DNA of 64,000 nucleotides, from NCBI GenBank assembly GCA_000320605.2, contig KB445792.1, forward strand, positions 811,581-875,580, written 5' to 3'. The DNA comes from Gelatoporia subvermispora B (taxonomy: Eukaryota; Basidiomycota; Agaricomycetes; Polyporales; Gelatoporiaceae). Every line of letters begins with the position of its first letter. Position 1 is the first letter of the stretch. The notes beneath the pieces are model-generated. The model was not told the DNA's origin, searched no databases, and saw nothing but the letters and a program-made list of their open reading frames with translations. Shown here piece after piece: positions 38,212 through 49,843 of the stretch. The position numbers and the translations under genes are program-made.

Positions 38212-38560
38212 GGTGGGCAGGAGCTGGGTCGTGAGTGCACCGAGCTGAGTGGTCGTCTGCCAGGGAGAAAGATAGAGAGGAGAGGAGGGTGGCGGAGATG
38301 TCGGTGCCTGGGACGATAACACGCGCCGCAACACCGGGAGACGCTGATCGCCCGCGCTGATTGGCCCGCCCCGCGTCCCGCTCGCTCTCACTCACGCTCA
38401 CTTGCTGCCTGGCCAGGCTTTGACCCCTCCCATGTCCCGCAGCTCGACTAACTGACTTCTCCGCCACCGTCCCCTCGCGACGCTCGCACACCTCTCGTCG
38501 CTGTGCCCCAGCTTGCTCTGAACGACCTCTACGCGTGTCTGGACACGCGTACTGCCAGCA
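38212..38560. promoter_or_regulatory. Divergent promoter region, ER protein gene and KEX1
   Basis: 349 bp lie between the ATG codons of two secretory-pathway genes on opposite strands, which makes shared regulation plausible. The sequence is GC-rich; no TATA box was seen. Confidence 0.45.
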
Positions 38561-41036
38561 ATGACCGCCGCGCTCGCACTGCGCGGATTCTATGTGTTCC
38601 TCTTTCACCTTGCATGCATCGGCGTAGCACGCGCCGCACCGACAGACGGTGGTGAGTTGTGCTCCTCCCATAACACGCCGGGTCGATGCTGAAGATGGTC
38701 GTAGTACCAGCAGCGTCATCATTCTACGTCCCACAATTACCAGACTTGCACCAAGACGAGGAGCGGCCGCTCCGCATATACGCCGGACACCTTTCCTCCG
38801 ACCCCGATGAGCTTAGCGCAGGCCCGACGGATATCACCGCCCACCTATTCTTTGTACTCGTTAAAGCACGGCGTACCGCAGACAAGGAGCGATTACTGTT
38901 CTGGTTCAATGTACGCTCTCGTTCTTACATTACAAGTTATGAGCTCAACGTGCTGCTAGGGTGGACCAGGATGCTCCTCGTTTGATGGTCTCATGATGGA
39001 GGTGGGACCATGGCGGATAGACGGCAAAGGCGGACTGCAGACAGTCGAGGGCGGTTGGGAGGAGTATACTACGATGGTCTATGGTACGTCCGGAGCTCAT
39101 CTTCGTGTACGCCCTCATTCACCATCTACATACATTTTAGTTGACCAGCCTGCGGGGACCGGTTTCTCGTACACGTCGACCGACAAGTATGTGCATGAGC
39201 TTCCAGAGGTAGGTAACATGGCACAGCCGGAGCATGACCTAATCACGGCCGACCCAGGCCTCCAGACAATTCGTACAGTTCCTCCACAACTTCTACGCGG
39301 TGTTCCCTGAGTACCGCGACATGGACGTGTGTGCCTTGTCCCCTCACTATCATTCTGTCTGACGCAAGCGCCAGACATATCTAGGTGGCGAGAGCTTCGC
39401 GGGACAATATATCCCATATTTCGGTAATGAGCCTTCCCTCGCGAGATGAGCCCCTGCATAACTCATTTCCAATCATTTTCTCGCAGCCGATGCCATCTTG
39501 GATTCAAATCTAGACATTCCATTACGGGGAGCTGCGATCGGGAATGGGTGGTTCGATGGACGGCACCAATATCCTGCCTATCTGGACTATGCCGTCAAAC
39601 ACGGCCTCGTTGAGGAGAACTCAGAAGTTCGTTCATACCTGACATGTATGCGGAGGGTCTTCTGACGATATCTACAGGAATGGAAGCGCGGCAAGACGAG
39701 CACAGAGGAGTGCGTGCGTGAGCTCGACCGCTATACGGACACCGAACCTGTTAAAGTCGATATCTGCGAAGACGTTATGGGTCAGGTAGTCGCTGGCAGA
39801 TACAGAGAGTGCGTAGCATCTGATCGTGCATGCGCATGCGTCTAACAATCCGACAGAGTCGACGGACGGCGGAAGTGCATGAACATCTATGATGTGCGCC
39901 TCGAGGACGATGCGCCGATGTGCGGCATGAACTGGCCTCCGGACCTCGTTGACATCAAGAAGTACCTCGATGTAAGCCAACCTGCTCCCCTCAACCTTCT
40001 GTTACTAACCCGGACACAGCGCAAAGACGTCGTTCGCGCACTGCATGCATTAGACGCGCCGACGTCGTGGGTCGAGTGCCGGGGACGAATCCACACCGAG
40101 TTCTACACTGCGACGTCAAACTCGTCCATTGCCGTCCTCCCGCGCGTGCTCGAGCGCATACCCGTGCTCATTTTCGCGGGTGATCAGGACTTCATCTGCA
40201 ACTATGTCGGGCTGGAGAACATGATCCAGGCGATGACCTGGAACGACGCGACGGGGCTCGGAGTGCGTGCATTTCTGCTTGTCATTTATACCTGAGCTAA
40301 CCACATGACCATCGACTACAGACAGTGGAGACTCAATCCTGGACAGTCGACAATGCGCCAGCGGGAACATGGGTGACCTCGCGCAACCTCACGTATGCGA
40401 AGGTATGCACCCGACCACCAGGCTCCATCGTTCTATCACTCACCCGTCCGAAGCTCTTCAATGCATCGCACATGGCAGGCTACGACGTCCCGCACGTCGC
40501 ACACGATATGATCCTGCGCTTCATGGGCGTCAACTTCTCAGCGATCATCGACGGATCGGCTCGCATCCCGAGCGCGGTCGGCGCGGACGCGAAGCCGCTC
40601 CCCGCCGTGCTCGACGACGTGCCCCCGCCGCCGGCAGCACCTGCGAAGACACCCGAGCAGGACAAGGCGATGTGGGAAGGTGCGTATTCGTCCCATGTAC
40701 TCCGTATGCGTGGTCTCACAAATGCTGGTAACGATAGCGTACTACAACGCGGGCTCGGCGGCGCTTGTGCTCGTCCTCATCGTGCTAGCCGTGGGCGGCT
40801 TCTTGTGGTGGCGTTCGCGGCGGCGTCGCACGAAGGGCCTGCACCTCCCGGCGACCGCTGAGGAGAATATCCCGCTCAACACAAGCATGGGCGACACCAA
40901 CGGGCACGATGCTGATGGCCGGGAGGATATGTTCCGGCAAAGGAAGGGCAAGGAGCGGGCGGACTTACCGCCAGATGAGACAATATTTGGCGTCGGGGAC
41001 AGCGAGGACGAGGATGAGAGTCGGAGTCCGAGGTAG
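38561..41036 (+). CDS. KEX1: Pheromone-processing carboxypeptidase Kex1
   Basis: Late-Golgi serine carboxypeptidase (S10) that removes C-terminal Lys/Arg from propeptides such as mating pheromone precursors. Exons 38561-38651, 38711-38910, 38960-39083, 39141-39208, 39258-39326, 39375-39423, 39487-39626, 39678-39808, 39857-39971, 40020-40262, 40322-40402, 40454-40679 and 40738-41036 give 611 residues. Signal peptide at 1-25. Motifs: [44 protein letters not shown] (Ser191), [13 protein letters not shown] (Asp384) and [11 protein letters not shown] (His443), a full catalytic triad. A membrane span ([18 protein letters not shown]) precedes RSRRRRTK and an acidic cytosolic tail, ending [11 protein letters not shown], as in Kex1 of other fungi. 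Divergent from the ER thioredoxin-like gene. Confidence 0.95.
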
Positions 41037-41690
41037 TGATAGAACAGTCGCATAATTGTTTTCTTTTGGAGGACGGAAGAATTTATCGTATTCAACTGTG
41101 GTGGACGTGAAACTTATAACTTGAAGATCACGCCGGAAGCAGCTCGGTCAGAAGATGGATTTGAGCGTAAAATTTCATTTGCAACAAGATACCGCGTACA
41201 GGACATACTACACAAGGAATACAGAAAGTGAGAAAATGTCTGCGTTATGGTTTCACCAAACCGTCAAGGCCACATAGTGACAACCCTCCCCGAGAGGTGG
41301 GCGGGTACGGAGAGTACAGGAATATAACGCCGCCCGCCTCGCTCAACCCGAAGGGAACAAGACGGGCTCGTTCTAGTGAGCACCCGAGGGCGCCTCGCTC
41401 CGCCAACTGTGAGACAGGACGTCACCAGAGAACTGTGCCAAGGGCTAACGCCTCGAGAGTTGGACGGACACTGGAGAGAGCAGAACGCGCCAGGCGCAAA
41501 TTTATACACTGCAGAGGGCGGAGTTTAAATATGCGAAGCTCAGCGGCGTGCGAGGCGCGCCGCGCCACAGACGCGATCTGGCGCTTAGCGCAGCGTGATC
41601 GCGGTGGTTCGGCTGGCGTCCGCTGCAAGTCGCTACAGTTGCTTCAAGCCATCCAAGGCTGAGACTGAGGCTATAGTATCGCACTGAACG
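41037..41690. other. Intergenic region, KEX1 to SPC19
   Basis: 3' flank of KEX1 and promoter of SPC19. Frames of 60-144 codons on both strands (for example 41228-41662) lack recognisable protein features. Confidence 0.5.
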
Positions 41691-42507
41691 ATGGACTCGC
41701 GGACATCCCGCTCATCGAGGCTCTCCGTATACCCAAGGCTCGGCCCGCGCGAGTCAATCTTTGCTAGCAATCCCGACACCTACCGCGGTGATGCGCACTC
41801 CGTCTGTAGCCCGTTCCTGCGCGAGTGCGTGCTCGCGATGGAGGATTGCTTCGACGCCGTACGACCCTCTCGCTTACCAGTCCTCGCCACACGCCTGACT
41901 AGTACCTTGTCGTCCTGCAGGCACACGACGCGCAGGAGGTCCTGCGCCAGGGCACCACAGACCTCCCACGGATGACCCAGGTCCTGCAGAACGAGCGCGT
42001 ACGCCGTCCCGCCCTCTAATCACCGCGCCGCCGCGTTCCAACCCGTCCCCTCCCGTGCAGGTCTTTCTGCTCGTCGATGAGGGCACCGTGCGTCGCTACA
42101 AGGCGGACCTCACGGAGGAGATCGAGCCACAGATCAACGAGCTTATTTCGCGAGCGCAGAAGGGGCTCCAGATCCTGGTCAAGAAGCGCGGTATGCTGCA
42201 TGCGAAGGTGAGGCCGCGCGATGTATAGATATGGGTGTGCGTGTGGCACTGATACGGCTGTGGGTGTCTAGGTGGACGCACTGGAGAGCAAGCCGCCCCC
42301 GCGCGCGACGGTGAACACGACGGGGATGTCGAAAGTGGAGGCGCGGCGAGTGCAGATGCTTGCGAGAGAGCGCGAACGCCTTGAGAAAGAACTCGCCGCA
42401 CTGCAAGCGGAAGTTGACGACCTAGTACGTCCTCTTCCTCCACCATCATTCCCCGCGGCTCCGTGCTGACCGTCCAATGATAGGAACTGGCTTCGATGGG
42501 AAATTGA
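41691..42507 (+). CDS. SPC19: DASH complex subunit Spc19
   Basis: The DASH/Dam1 ring couples kinetochores to spindle microtubules. Exons 41691-41858, 41921-41998, 42061-42207, 42272-42424 and 42484-42507 give 189 residues, right for Spc19. Motifs: SPFLRECVLAMEDCFDAAH, VLQNERVFLLVDEGTVRRYK, ADLTEEIEPQINELISRA and KGLQILVKKRGMLHAKV, followed by a coiled-coil end (ARERERLEKELAALQAEVDD). The last exon is only 24 nt (ELASMGN and stop). That exon and its upstream intron end are duplicated about 700 bp downstream, as part of a tandem duplication with the cnxE 3' end. Confidence 0.9.
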
Positions 42508-43032
42508 TTGATTATGGTTCCGCCTGTTCATATCTTATGTTGCACTTGTACAACACACGCGTCCTATTTTACACTGTACGAGTCCTACTCCATCTGCAGC
42601 TCGCCGATGACAACGGCATCGACGGTGACACCTACTTGCAGCTTTGAGAGCCCATTATCCCCGCACAGAGGCAAAGCGACCAACCCGTTCGCGCCGCCCA
42701 AGCTCGCCACTCGACTCGAACGTTGCCCACCTGGGCTCTATGCAATGAAGCCCCCGGGCGACGCCTTGATGATCACGAGGTGGAATTTGGGACGCGAGTC
42801 CAGCCGCATTTCGCGTTGAATCTTTCCTCGTTGTCGAGCCCTATTTCGACTCACATGCACACGGGCCCTGGGCAAGTGGCACCTCTGCACCAGCCAGCCG
42901 CCCATCCTCCTAAGCGCAGGCAGGACAAACACATGGAACGTGACGAGCGCAGAGGCAGGCGTGGGGCGGGCTAGGGGAGAAGTGAGACAAAAAGAGAGCG
43001 GGTAGGGCACGGTGAGGAACACGGAGATGGAC
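42455..43032. repeat. Tandem duplication unit, copy A (SPC19 last exon plus decayed cnxE 3' end)
   Basis: From the end of the last SPC19 intron, this segment matches 43150-43716 in order and orientation, with gaps. Shared blocks include ggaactggcttc, cctacttgcagctttg, gttcgcgccgc, gaagcccccgggcgacgcc and gacgcgagtccagccgcat. It carries the functional SPC19 terminal exon and a nonfunctional cnxE end. Confidence 0.85.
42585..43030 (-). pseudogene. Truncated duplicate of cnxE C-terminal exons
   Basis: The minus strand encodes PASALVTFHVFVLPALRRMG, an intron-like segment, then EMRLDSRPKFHLVIIKASPG and GANGLVALPL to GELQME, matching the last two exons of the nearby cnxE. A stop codon at 42738-42740 (in place of the Tyr of the intact copy), loss of similarity beyond the ALVTF segment and an inserted stretch near 42970-43000 show it is not a gene. 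It lacks a promoter and all upstream exons. Confidence 0.85.
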
Positions 43033-43149
43033 GGGATCATGTGCTGGGAAAGCAAGCGGGCAAGCCGGGTTAGGAAGGATTATTGCTCAATAAGGTCTTG
43101 TCATTAGCGCGCAGTTTTGCTGATATCCACCGATCCCAGTTCCCACCAT

Positions 43150-43716
43150 CCTGCGGACATGCGCTGATCACACGGTACAGGAACTGGCTTCAATGAAGAG
43201 ATGATTGTTTGTGATTTCGCTTGCTGGTATCTGATGTCACACTTGTACACCACGCGCATCCTATGTTACACTATACGGGCCTCACTCCATTTGCAGTTCG
43301 CCGATAACAATTGCATCAACAATATCGCCTACTTGCAGCTTTGCAGGCCCATTGTCCCCACGCGGGGGTAAAGCAACTAGACCGTTCGCGCCGCATAAGC
43401 TTGCCACCCTGCTCGAGCGCTGCCCACCCGTACTGTATGCAAGGAAGCCCCCGGGCGACGCCTTGATGATCACACGGTGGAATTCAGGACGCGAGTCCAG
43501 CCGCATCTCATGTTGAATCTAAGCATGATCCATAAGCTCGTCCCCGCGTTATTAAGCCTTAGCTCGACTCACATGCACACGAACCCTGGGCAAGTGACAT
43601 CTGTCCACCGGCCAGCCGCCCATTCTCCTCAGCGCAGGCAGGACGAACAGATGGAACGTGACGAGCGCAGAGGCGGGGTTGCCCGGTAGGGCAAATATAG
43701 GAACACGCTCCGCGGG
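43150..43716. repeat. Tandem duplication unit, copy B (SPC19 exon relic plus functional cnxE 3' end)
   Basis: Second copy of the segment described at 42455-43032. It contains a relic of the SPC19 terminal exon and the working end of cnxE. Confidence 0.85.
43182..43205 (+). pseudogene. Relic duplicate of SPC19 terminal exon
   Basis: Bases following a cag acceptor read Glu-Leu-Ala-Ser-Met-Lys-Arg-stop, matching the real SPC19 last exon except for the final residues. It has no upstream SPC19 exons of its own. Confidence 0.75.
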
Positions 43717-45681
43717 CCCGCCGGGCGTGGGGATGGTCGCGAACGTCGTGGGTTTGCCCGGCTTGACGCGCACGCGCCCGAAGTGGATCTGCCCGCCAAA
43801 GTTGCGCTCGATGACTGGCTTGAGTAGGTCACTCGCCCCCATGGACGTCCCGCCGGTCGTCACGAGGATGTCTGCCGAGGAGAGCCCGTGCTGGATCGCG
43901 GCGACGTGTGCGTCGATGCTGTGTCAGATCGGGAGTGGTCAGCTCGTCGTTCGCTCGTGTGCGCGGCTGGTATGACTCGACCTGTCGGGCACAATGCCAA
44001 GGTCGATGACCTGATACCCCATACCCTCGAGCGCTGCCTGCAAGGACGGCCGATTGGTATCCCAGATGCCCCCCCAGCCATCGCCTGACATCGGATTCGG
44101 AGCTTGAAGATCAAGGAGTTCATTCCCCGTGCTCAGCACGGCGACAACCGGCCTCCTGTATATTTTAACCTATAGCGCACTCAGTGCATTTCCCGGCACG
44201 ACATATCAGAGTCCTCACGTGTTTCCGACCGACGAAAGCGAGCGTTCCGATTTCTCCGCCAGCACTGTGGATGATTTGACCCTTCTCGAGCACGAGATCC
44301 CCGCCCTTGGTGTCCGAGCCCGGATCCCTGACATTCTCACCCGAGGGGACTTGTGCGAGGGTTTCAACGGTCTCTTCCTCAACGTCCTCGCCTTGGTCGT
44401 TCCTGACCGAGGTGTGCAGACGGGTATCCTCGACCATGATGACAGTGTCTGCGCCTGCGGGAAGGGGTCCACCTGTGTTCACGCGGAAAATGGTGCCAGG
44501 AGGGAGCGGCTGCGAGAGTGGGTGTGTCTGGGACGTGAGCACGCGATAGATCCCCGGCGGGTCGGTCGCTGGAGAGCCATGTCAGTCTCTGCTTCGCTAT
44601 ACGAGGGGATGACCGTGCACGTACAGCGCAGGGCATACCCGTCCACGCTCGTAGTGTACGTCGACGGGACATCCTGGAGGGCTTGCACATCCTCTGCAAG
44701 GACGTGTCCGCGGAGGAAGGGGGTGACCTGGAGGTCACGTAGGTTCCATCGCAGCCCGATTGGGGAGATTAGTGAAACGTACGGCTGCATCTACCGCTGG
44801 AAGCGGACCAATCTCCCTGAGAATGCAGTCAAGGGCTTCGTCGATTGCCAACTGTCGATACGGAGACTCTCGGTGGCGTGCAGTGACTGGACAAGATCAA
44901 GTCATTAGATTGAGCATATCCAAATAAAGTCCCGCCTTACCGGGCGCAGTGGGGTCATGCGACAGTGTACTCCTGGGTTGAGGGATTGCATGCCCGTGGT
45001 CGTGATGGTGGCCATGCGAGTGCGAGTGCACAGATCCCGCCTGGCTTGCTGAGGCAGTCGAAGCCAAGACGGCATGGACACTTCGCCCCGATCCGCCCTT
45101 GATCAAGTCGAGCGCATGGTTCACAACTCCGCCGTTCAGCAGAGCTTGCAGGTTCTCTCGCACAGCCTTGACACTTCCCGGAAGGGTCACTACAAGCGTG
45201 TTCTTCACAGTTCCTGCGACGGGGCGCGACAGGCTAGCGAGGGGTGTATGCTGCAGAGACGTAGACAACAAGAGATGGACGAGCCCCGATGCATCGCGCT
45301 CGATCAGCGGGCGGATGGCCTGTACATTCAGTGTTAATCACGTTCAAGCATCGCGCAATCGATGTATGCGCACCTCTGGCGTCCTATCGCGCACACCAAA
45401 GCCAGTGCCACCGGTCGTGATCACCCAGTCAATATCCCCCTGCTCACACCACGTCTGCACGGTATGGCGGATCCTCAGCTCGTCATCTGGCACGATAAGC
45501 AGATACGGGCACTCGAAGCCCTGCTCGGTGAGGGCCTCGCGGATGGCGGGACCTGACCTATCCGCGGTAGGGTCCAGAGACGCGGTATCGCTGACTGTGC
45601 AGGCTCAGTACGACCATCACGGAGCGCAGGCGGGCGCATAGGCAATTGACCTGTAAGTATAGCCACGCGCGTAGTCTGCAT
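43282..45681 (-). CDS. cnxE: Molybdenum cofactor synthesis protein (MoaB/Mog-MoeA fusion, gephyrin type)
   Basis: Catalyses the last steps of molybdenum cofactor synthesis: adenylylation of molybdopterin (G domain) and molybdate insertion (E domain). Exons (minus) 45651-45681, 45374-45594, 44941-45319, 44783-44886, 44625-44727, 44219-44568, 43982-44169, 43573-43918 and 43282-43518 give 652 residues. The N-terminal domain has VAILTVSDTASLD, WVITTGGTGFGVRD and ALPGSV-like VVTLPGSVKAV. A His-rich linker (HSHSHGHHHDHGHAIP) follows near residue 200. The E domain has ESPYRQLAIDEALDCILR, TSVDGYALRSTDPPGIY, GADTVIMVEDT, GGEIGTLAFVGRKHV, STGNELLDL, DILVTTGGTSMGASDLLKP and IFALPGNPASALVTF. Domain order is that of gephyrin. 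The last two exons lie in duplication copy B. In fungi the cofactor serves nitrate reductase and related enzymes. Confidence 0.93.
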
Positions 45682-46549
45682 GGCCTGTGCGAGTCAGCTG
45701 GCGAGCGCAAGGCGAACGGAGACGGATATCGAGGGACAGTAAAGGAGCGGGTCGGGTCTCGCCGAGTCCGCGAGAAGCAAGGAGGGGATGCGGAGGCGCG
45801 AGTTCTGCCGCCTCCGTATCCCCAGCGTCCCCGCACGTCGAGGGTGCGAGTCCCCGAAAGTCCCTTGATATCATGTGCATGTAATTGCAATGCAAATGGC
45901 GTGCAAATGCCCCCGTGTGGTTGCATAACAGGCGTTTCGGCGCGCTCAGGTGAGCCACCTGCTAGCGCCTGATCAGGATATGAATGGACATCGCTACGCT
46001 GAAGGCCGCGTGGACGTCAGGCATGGAATTTTCATGGATCATGCATGAATGCAGAATAGAGTATAAGCTTTGAGTAGGCTCGGAGGGCGCCTGGAACGCG
46101 CCGATCCGAACGCTCCTGCGTATTTCGAGTGCCACAATCTGCCGGATTGGGCGACGCGACGGTCAGGAGGGCGGCCGAGGGCGGGAGGGGAGGATGCGCC
46201 TGAACGTTGGCCAACGGACGGTTGTCGGCGGGCGAGACGCAGCTACACGGAACAGGCACAACGGGAAAGGGGAGATCCATCATGAGACACGTTCGCTTGG
46301 TGAACAGCTACCGGAGCCTCCCAGAGGCAGCGGCCGAGATGTGTCCCTCAACTAAATTTTTCTCGCGGTGGGTGCACACCATACGTACACATCCCCCGCT
46401 CGCGCGCGTCCGGAGTGCGGTGGTGCATGTTTCTTCCCCGCGCATCCCCTGCTATAAGAGCAGCGGCCTCTCGCTTCTCCTTCCTTCCCCAGGACCGCTC
46501 CTTCTTCGCGCGACCTCTCCTTCTTACCCGCCATCGACGCGTCCTCGCC
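45682..46549. other. Divergent intergenic region, cnxE and GDPD gene
   Basis: Promoter regions for both genes. A TATA box (tataag, 46453-46458) lies 97 bases before the GDPD ATG, followed by a pyrimidine-rich stretch (46470-46540) that may mark transcription start. No coding region is supported. Confidence 0.5.
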
Positions 46550-47944
46550 ATGCCGCTCCTCAAGCAGCTGCCTGAGTGCTGGGGTCACCGGGGTGTAAGT
46601 CACCCGCCGCCGCCGCCGTGCGCGCCCCCGAGCGGCCCTTGACGTGTCTTGCCAGGCTTCCGCCGCATACCCGGAGAACACCCTCGCAAGTTTCGAGGCC
46701 GCCATCCGCGATGGCGCAGAAGGCATCGAGAGCGGTACTTCCCTCTCATGCGTTCCGCTCCCCTTAGTCCGTAACACCCGCGAACAGACGTCCACGTATC
46801 CATAGACGACGTCGTCGTCATGTTCCACGATCCATGTAAGTACTCTACACCTATGTTCTGCTGTGCCATGCTGAAGTCGTTCTTTGCGTCAGCCTTGGAC
46901 AGGACGACCGACGGAAATGGTGAGCACCTTCGTGTCATTTCTTTCACCGTTGGACTTACTCTGTCAAAGGTTTCATTCGGGAGAAGAATTGGTACGGACC
47001 CAACGGCATGGAACACCTCCGAACCGTCAAGGAGCCCAAGCAGGCCATCCCCACCTTCGCCGAAACGATCGCGCTCCTCATGAAGGTGCGCGCCTCCCCT
47101 CTCGTCCCTCGCGCTGACCACCAAGACCCTGCAGCCCGAGAACATGCACGTCCGGTTCAACGTCGATGTGAAGGTGCAGAACAGCCCCGCGCGGCTGTTT
47201 GCTCTTATGCACAAGATCATCTCGGCGCAGCCAGACTGGGAGACCGTGCTCGCGCCCCGTCTCCTCATCGGCCTATGGCACCCGACATTCATCTCGCATG
47301 CAAAGACACACCTTCCGTACTGCCGCCGCTCGTATATCGGCGAGGACACGGAACTCGCGCGCAAGTACTTCTGGGATAGCTGCGATGTGTTCTCCATTTC
47401 TTTTGCAGCGCTGGCAACCGCACGCGGCACGAAGTAAGCTTGTGCCGCGCTCAAAACAACATCGGTGTGCTAACCTTGATGTAGGTTCAGAAAGGACTGC
47501 AAGCAAGCGGGGAAGAAGGTCATGGCATGGACCGTGAACGACCCTGCACATATGGTTGAGGTATGTGCATATATCTGGGGTGGGATGCTAGAATACCCTT
47601 TGATATCTATGCTCAGCTTGCGACATGGGAAGACAACATTGACGTTGTCATTACCGACGTCACGAAGACCTGGTTGCAATTGCGTTCCGCGCTCACCGGT
47701 ACGTACTGCTACCTCCCGCTCAGGCCATAAAGCTCACAAGTTCTGTGCAGTGGACTACGACAAGATCGTCCGGCAGCACAGCCGGCTCTTCCTCTGGACC
47801 TCTCTCAAATTCTATACTCCTTTCCAGTACTTCGAGTGCCGCTCAGAGCAGCAGTACCTCGAGACGTACGCCGGACCTTTCACTGCATTCGATACGATAG
47901 ATGCGGCGATGACCACGCCGCGAGTTTCCCTCACAAAAGCGTAG
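46550..47944 (+). CDS. Glycerophosphodiester phosphodiesterase-family protein
   Basis: GDPD enzymes hydrolyse glycerophosphodiesters to glycerol-3-phosphate and an alcohol. Exons 46550-46594, 46656-46734, 46788-46835, 46893-46919, 46970-47085, 47135-47433, 47485-47560, 47617-47698 and 47751-47944 give 321 residues. Active-site motifs are present: GHRG (His13, Arg14), YPENTLASFEAAI (Glu22), ESDVHVSIDDVVVMFHDPSL (Asp42, His44) and LDRTTDGNG. Later segments are FNVDVKVQN, VMAWTVNDPAHMVE and NIDVVITDV, the end of the TIM barrel. The last exon adds a fungus-specific tail (IVRQHSRLFLWTSLKFYTPF). No signal peptide, so probably cytosolic. The exact substrate is unknown. Confidence 0.9.
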
Positions 47945-48360
47945 ATTTCATCGATGGTGATAGAGTAAAGTTACGAAGCAGCGCTTTCCCGGACTCCATA
48001 CATTACCGACAGACCTAGAGCGTATGATTTTCTGTCCTGTACTACTATTTGTGCACGCAATCCTTTCCATTGTAGATTCTAGACTGGGGCTTTTGTGGGG
48101 CTTTTTGTCAGTTCCTGTTGGGTATTCGTGTTAGACTCGACTTTGCAAAAGTATACCTAGTTGCTTGCTCCTTCCATCTGACGTTCTCTCCGTGAATCCA
48201 TGCGGTGACACCCGAACCAGGGAAAGCTGTATGCATTATTGCACCAGGTGACTGCGCTGTCTTCTATTCCACGGCACGGATAGCGGCCGCAATTAGGGTA
48301 TAGATACGAGCACGATATTCCCATAATGTTCCAGCATCCAAGCATCCAAGCATCATACCA
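47945..48360. other. Convergent intergenic region
   Basis: 3' flanks of the GDPD gene and of the acyltransferase gene. No further features seen. Confidence 0.5.
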
Positions 48361-49600
48361 TTACTTTGGGTGGCCAACCAGCACCATCCCGTCATCCTCC
48401 TCCGTCTCTGTCCCGTTTTCACTTCCCTCCACTCGGTGGCTGTGCGTCGGGGACACCAGCTCGTCGGATGTGTTTGTCGACGCGCGGCTCTCCGCGCGCG
48501 AGCCTGGCTGTGGCGCTGGGGCGGGTTCGGGTTCTGACTGCTTTTCCTGCGCGGGTTCGACGGGAAGTGAGGAGGCTGCAGAGGCTGAGAGGGGGTCTGC
48601 GCGTTCTGGTTGCTGTGATTCAGTGGTGGAGGACGTTGGAGGCTTAGACTCGGAGACGACGGGTCCTGTGGATGAGGACGCAGGGACGGAGATTTCGCGC
48701 AAGGCCTCTACCATGACGTCGTGCACGCGTACTGCGAGGTCGCCGACGTCGGCCGCGGTGAGACCCGTTGTCGGGATTGGCGGGAGCACTGCAGGAGCCG
48801 GTGTCAGTCAGTTGCGCACAACAATGGCAAGCATCCTGGATCACACCTTTCACACGCAGCGTTCCGCTCTCGAACACGCCCTTGCGGTACAGACGCCAGT
48901 AGTTCTCGCAGACAACGGGGACGATCGGGACGCCCGCCTGGACGGCGGTGTGGAACGCGCCCTTCTTGAAGGGGATCATATCATGGTGTTCCCGCATCGA
49001 GCGCGTGCCCTCGGGGAAGAGCCACAGCGACGTGTGTCGCGCCTTCATGAGCTCGCCCGCGGCAGTGAGCGAGCGCACCGCGCGCGCGTTGTTCCCGCGG
49101 TCGACCCACACTGCGCCGGAGAGGGTCATGAACTGCCCGAGGAGCGGCGTCCATTGCAGCTCCTTCTTGGCCATGATCGACGAGCCCCGGGGGAATATCC
49201 TGACGGGTGTGGTCAGCGGAGGCGCATCGGGCGAGGAAACAGGCACGCACCTGCCGAGATAGAGAATGTCGAGCATGCTCTGGTGATTGCCGACGAGGAC
49301 AGCGGGGCGCGTCTCGAGGTGCTCCGCGCCCTCGAGGTCGATGCGGATGTCGACCGCGCGACTGCAGAGGTAGTAGAAGCTGCGCGCGACGACGTAGAAG
49401 ACGTCGAATCGGCGGCCGACGAGGCCCAGGCCGACGGCGCAGACGACACCCCATGCGGAGCAGAGACCGAGTGTACCGAGGAAGAGCCCGATGCGCACGT
49501 AGTAGCGGGCGGCGGGAGATGCCTTGGCGAGGGTATGGAGGGCGAAGACAGGGAGGGAGATGTAGGCGATGGGCTTGACGATCCAGGCGAGAAACGACAT
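48361..49600 (-). CDS. SLC1: 1-acyl-sn-glycerol-3-phosphate acyltransferase
   Basis: Acylates lysophosphatidic acid to phosphatidic acid at the ER or lipid droplets, an early step of phospholipid and triacylglycerol synthesis. Exons (minus) 49251-49600, 48847-49199 and 48361-48788 give 376 residues. The N-terminus is hydrophobic with membrane helices (about residues 10-60). Acyltransferase motifs: GNHQSMLD (Asn105-Asp111, catalytic His106), FPRGSSIMAKKELQW, GAVWVDRG, LWLFPEGTRS (EGTR 180-183) and VPIVPVVCEN. After residue 245 there is a long Ser/Glu/Pro-rich tail of over 100 residues absent from yeast Slc1, ending DDGMVLVGHPK; its role is unknown and may be regulatory. Confidence 0.92.
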
Positions 49601-49843
49601 GGTGCACGCTGATGTGCACGCCCGGGACGGCGATGAGGGACGTATAGATGAGAGATTAGGGAGTAAGGATGGGCCGCGGGGAGGGCGGCACGATGGCCAC
49701 GCAGAGCCAGAGCAGCGCACTGAGCAAAACCTCTCGAGCTGAGAGACTGAGGCCACCTGCCGCACGCTGCGAACGACTCCGGCCTACGCAGACGCCCGCG
49801 CCCAAATCACGCCCCCGGCGGTTTCTCGGTCTCCCCTCTCCCC
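49601..49843. promoter_or_regulatory. Divergent promoter, acyltransferase and coiled-coil genes
   Basis: 243 bp lie between ATG codons on opposite strands. No TATA box seen. Confidence 0.45.

Noticed and set aside
42508..43055. Minus-strand frame upstream of SPC19's end as a separate gene
   Set aside because: It is a truncated copy of the cnxE 3' exons with a nonsense codon and no start or promoter of its own.
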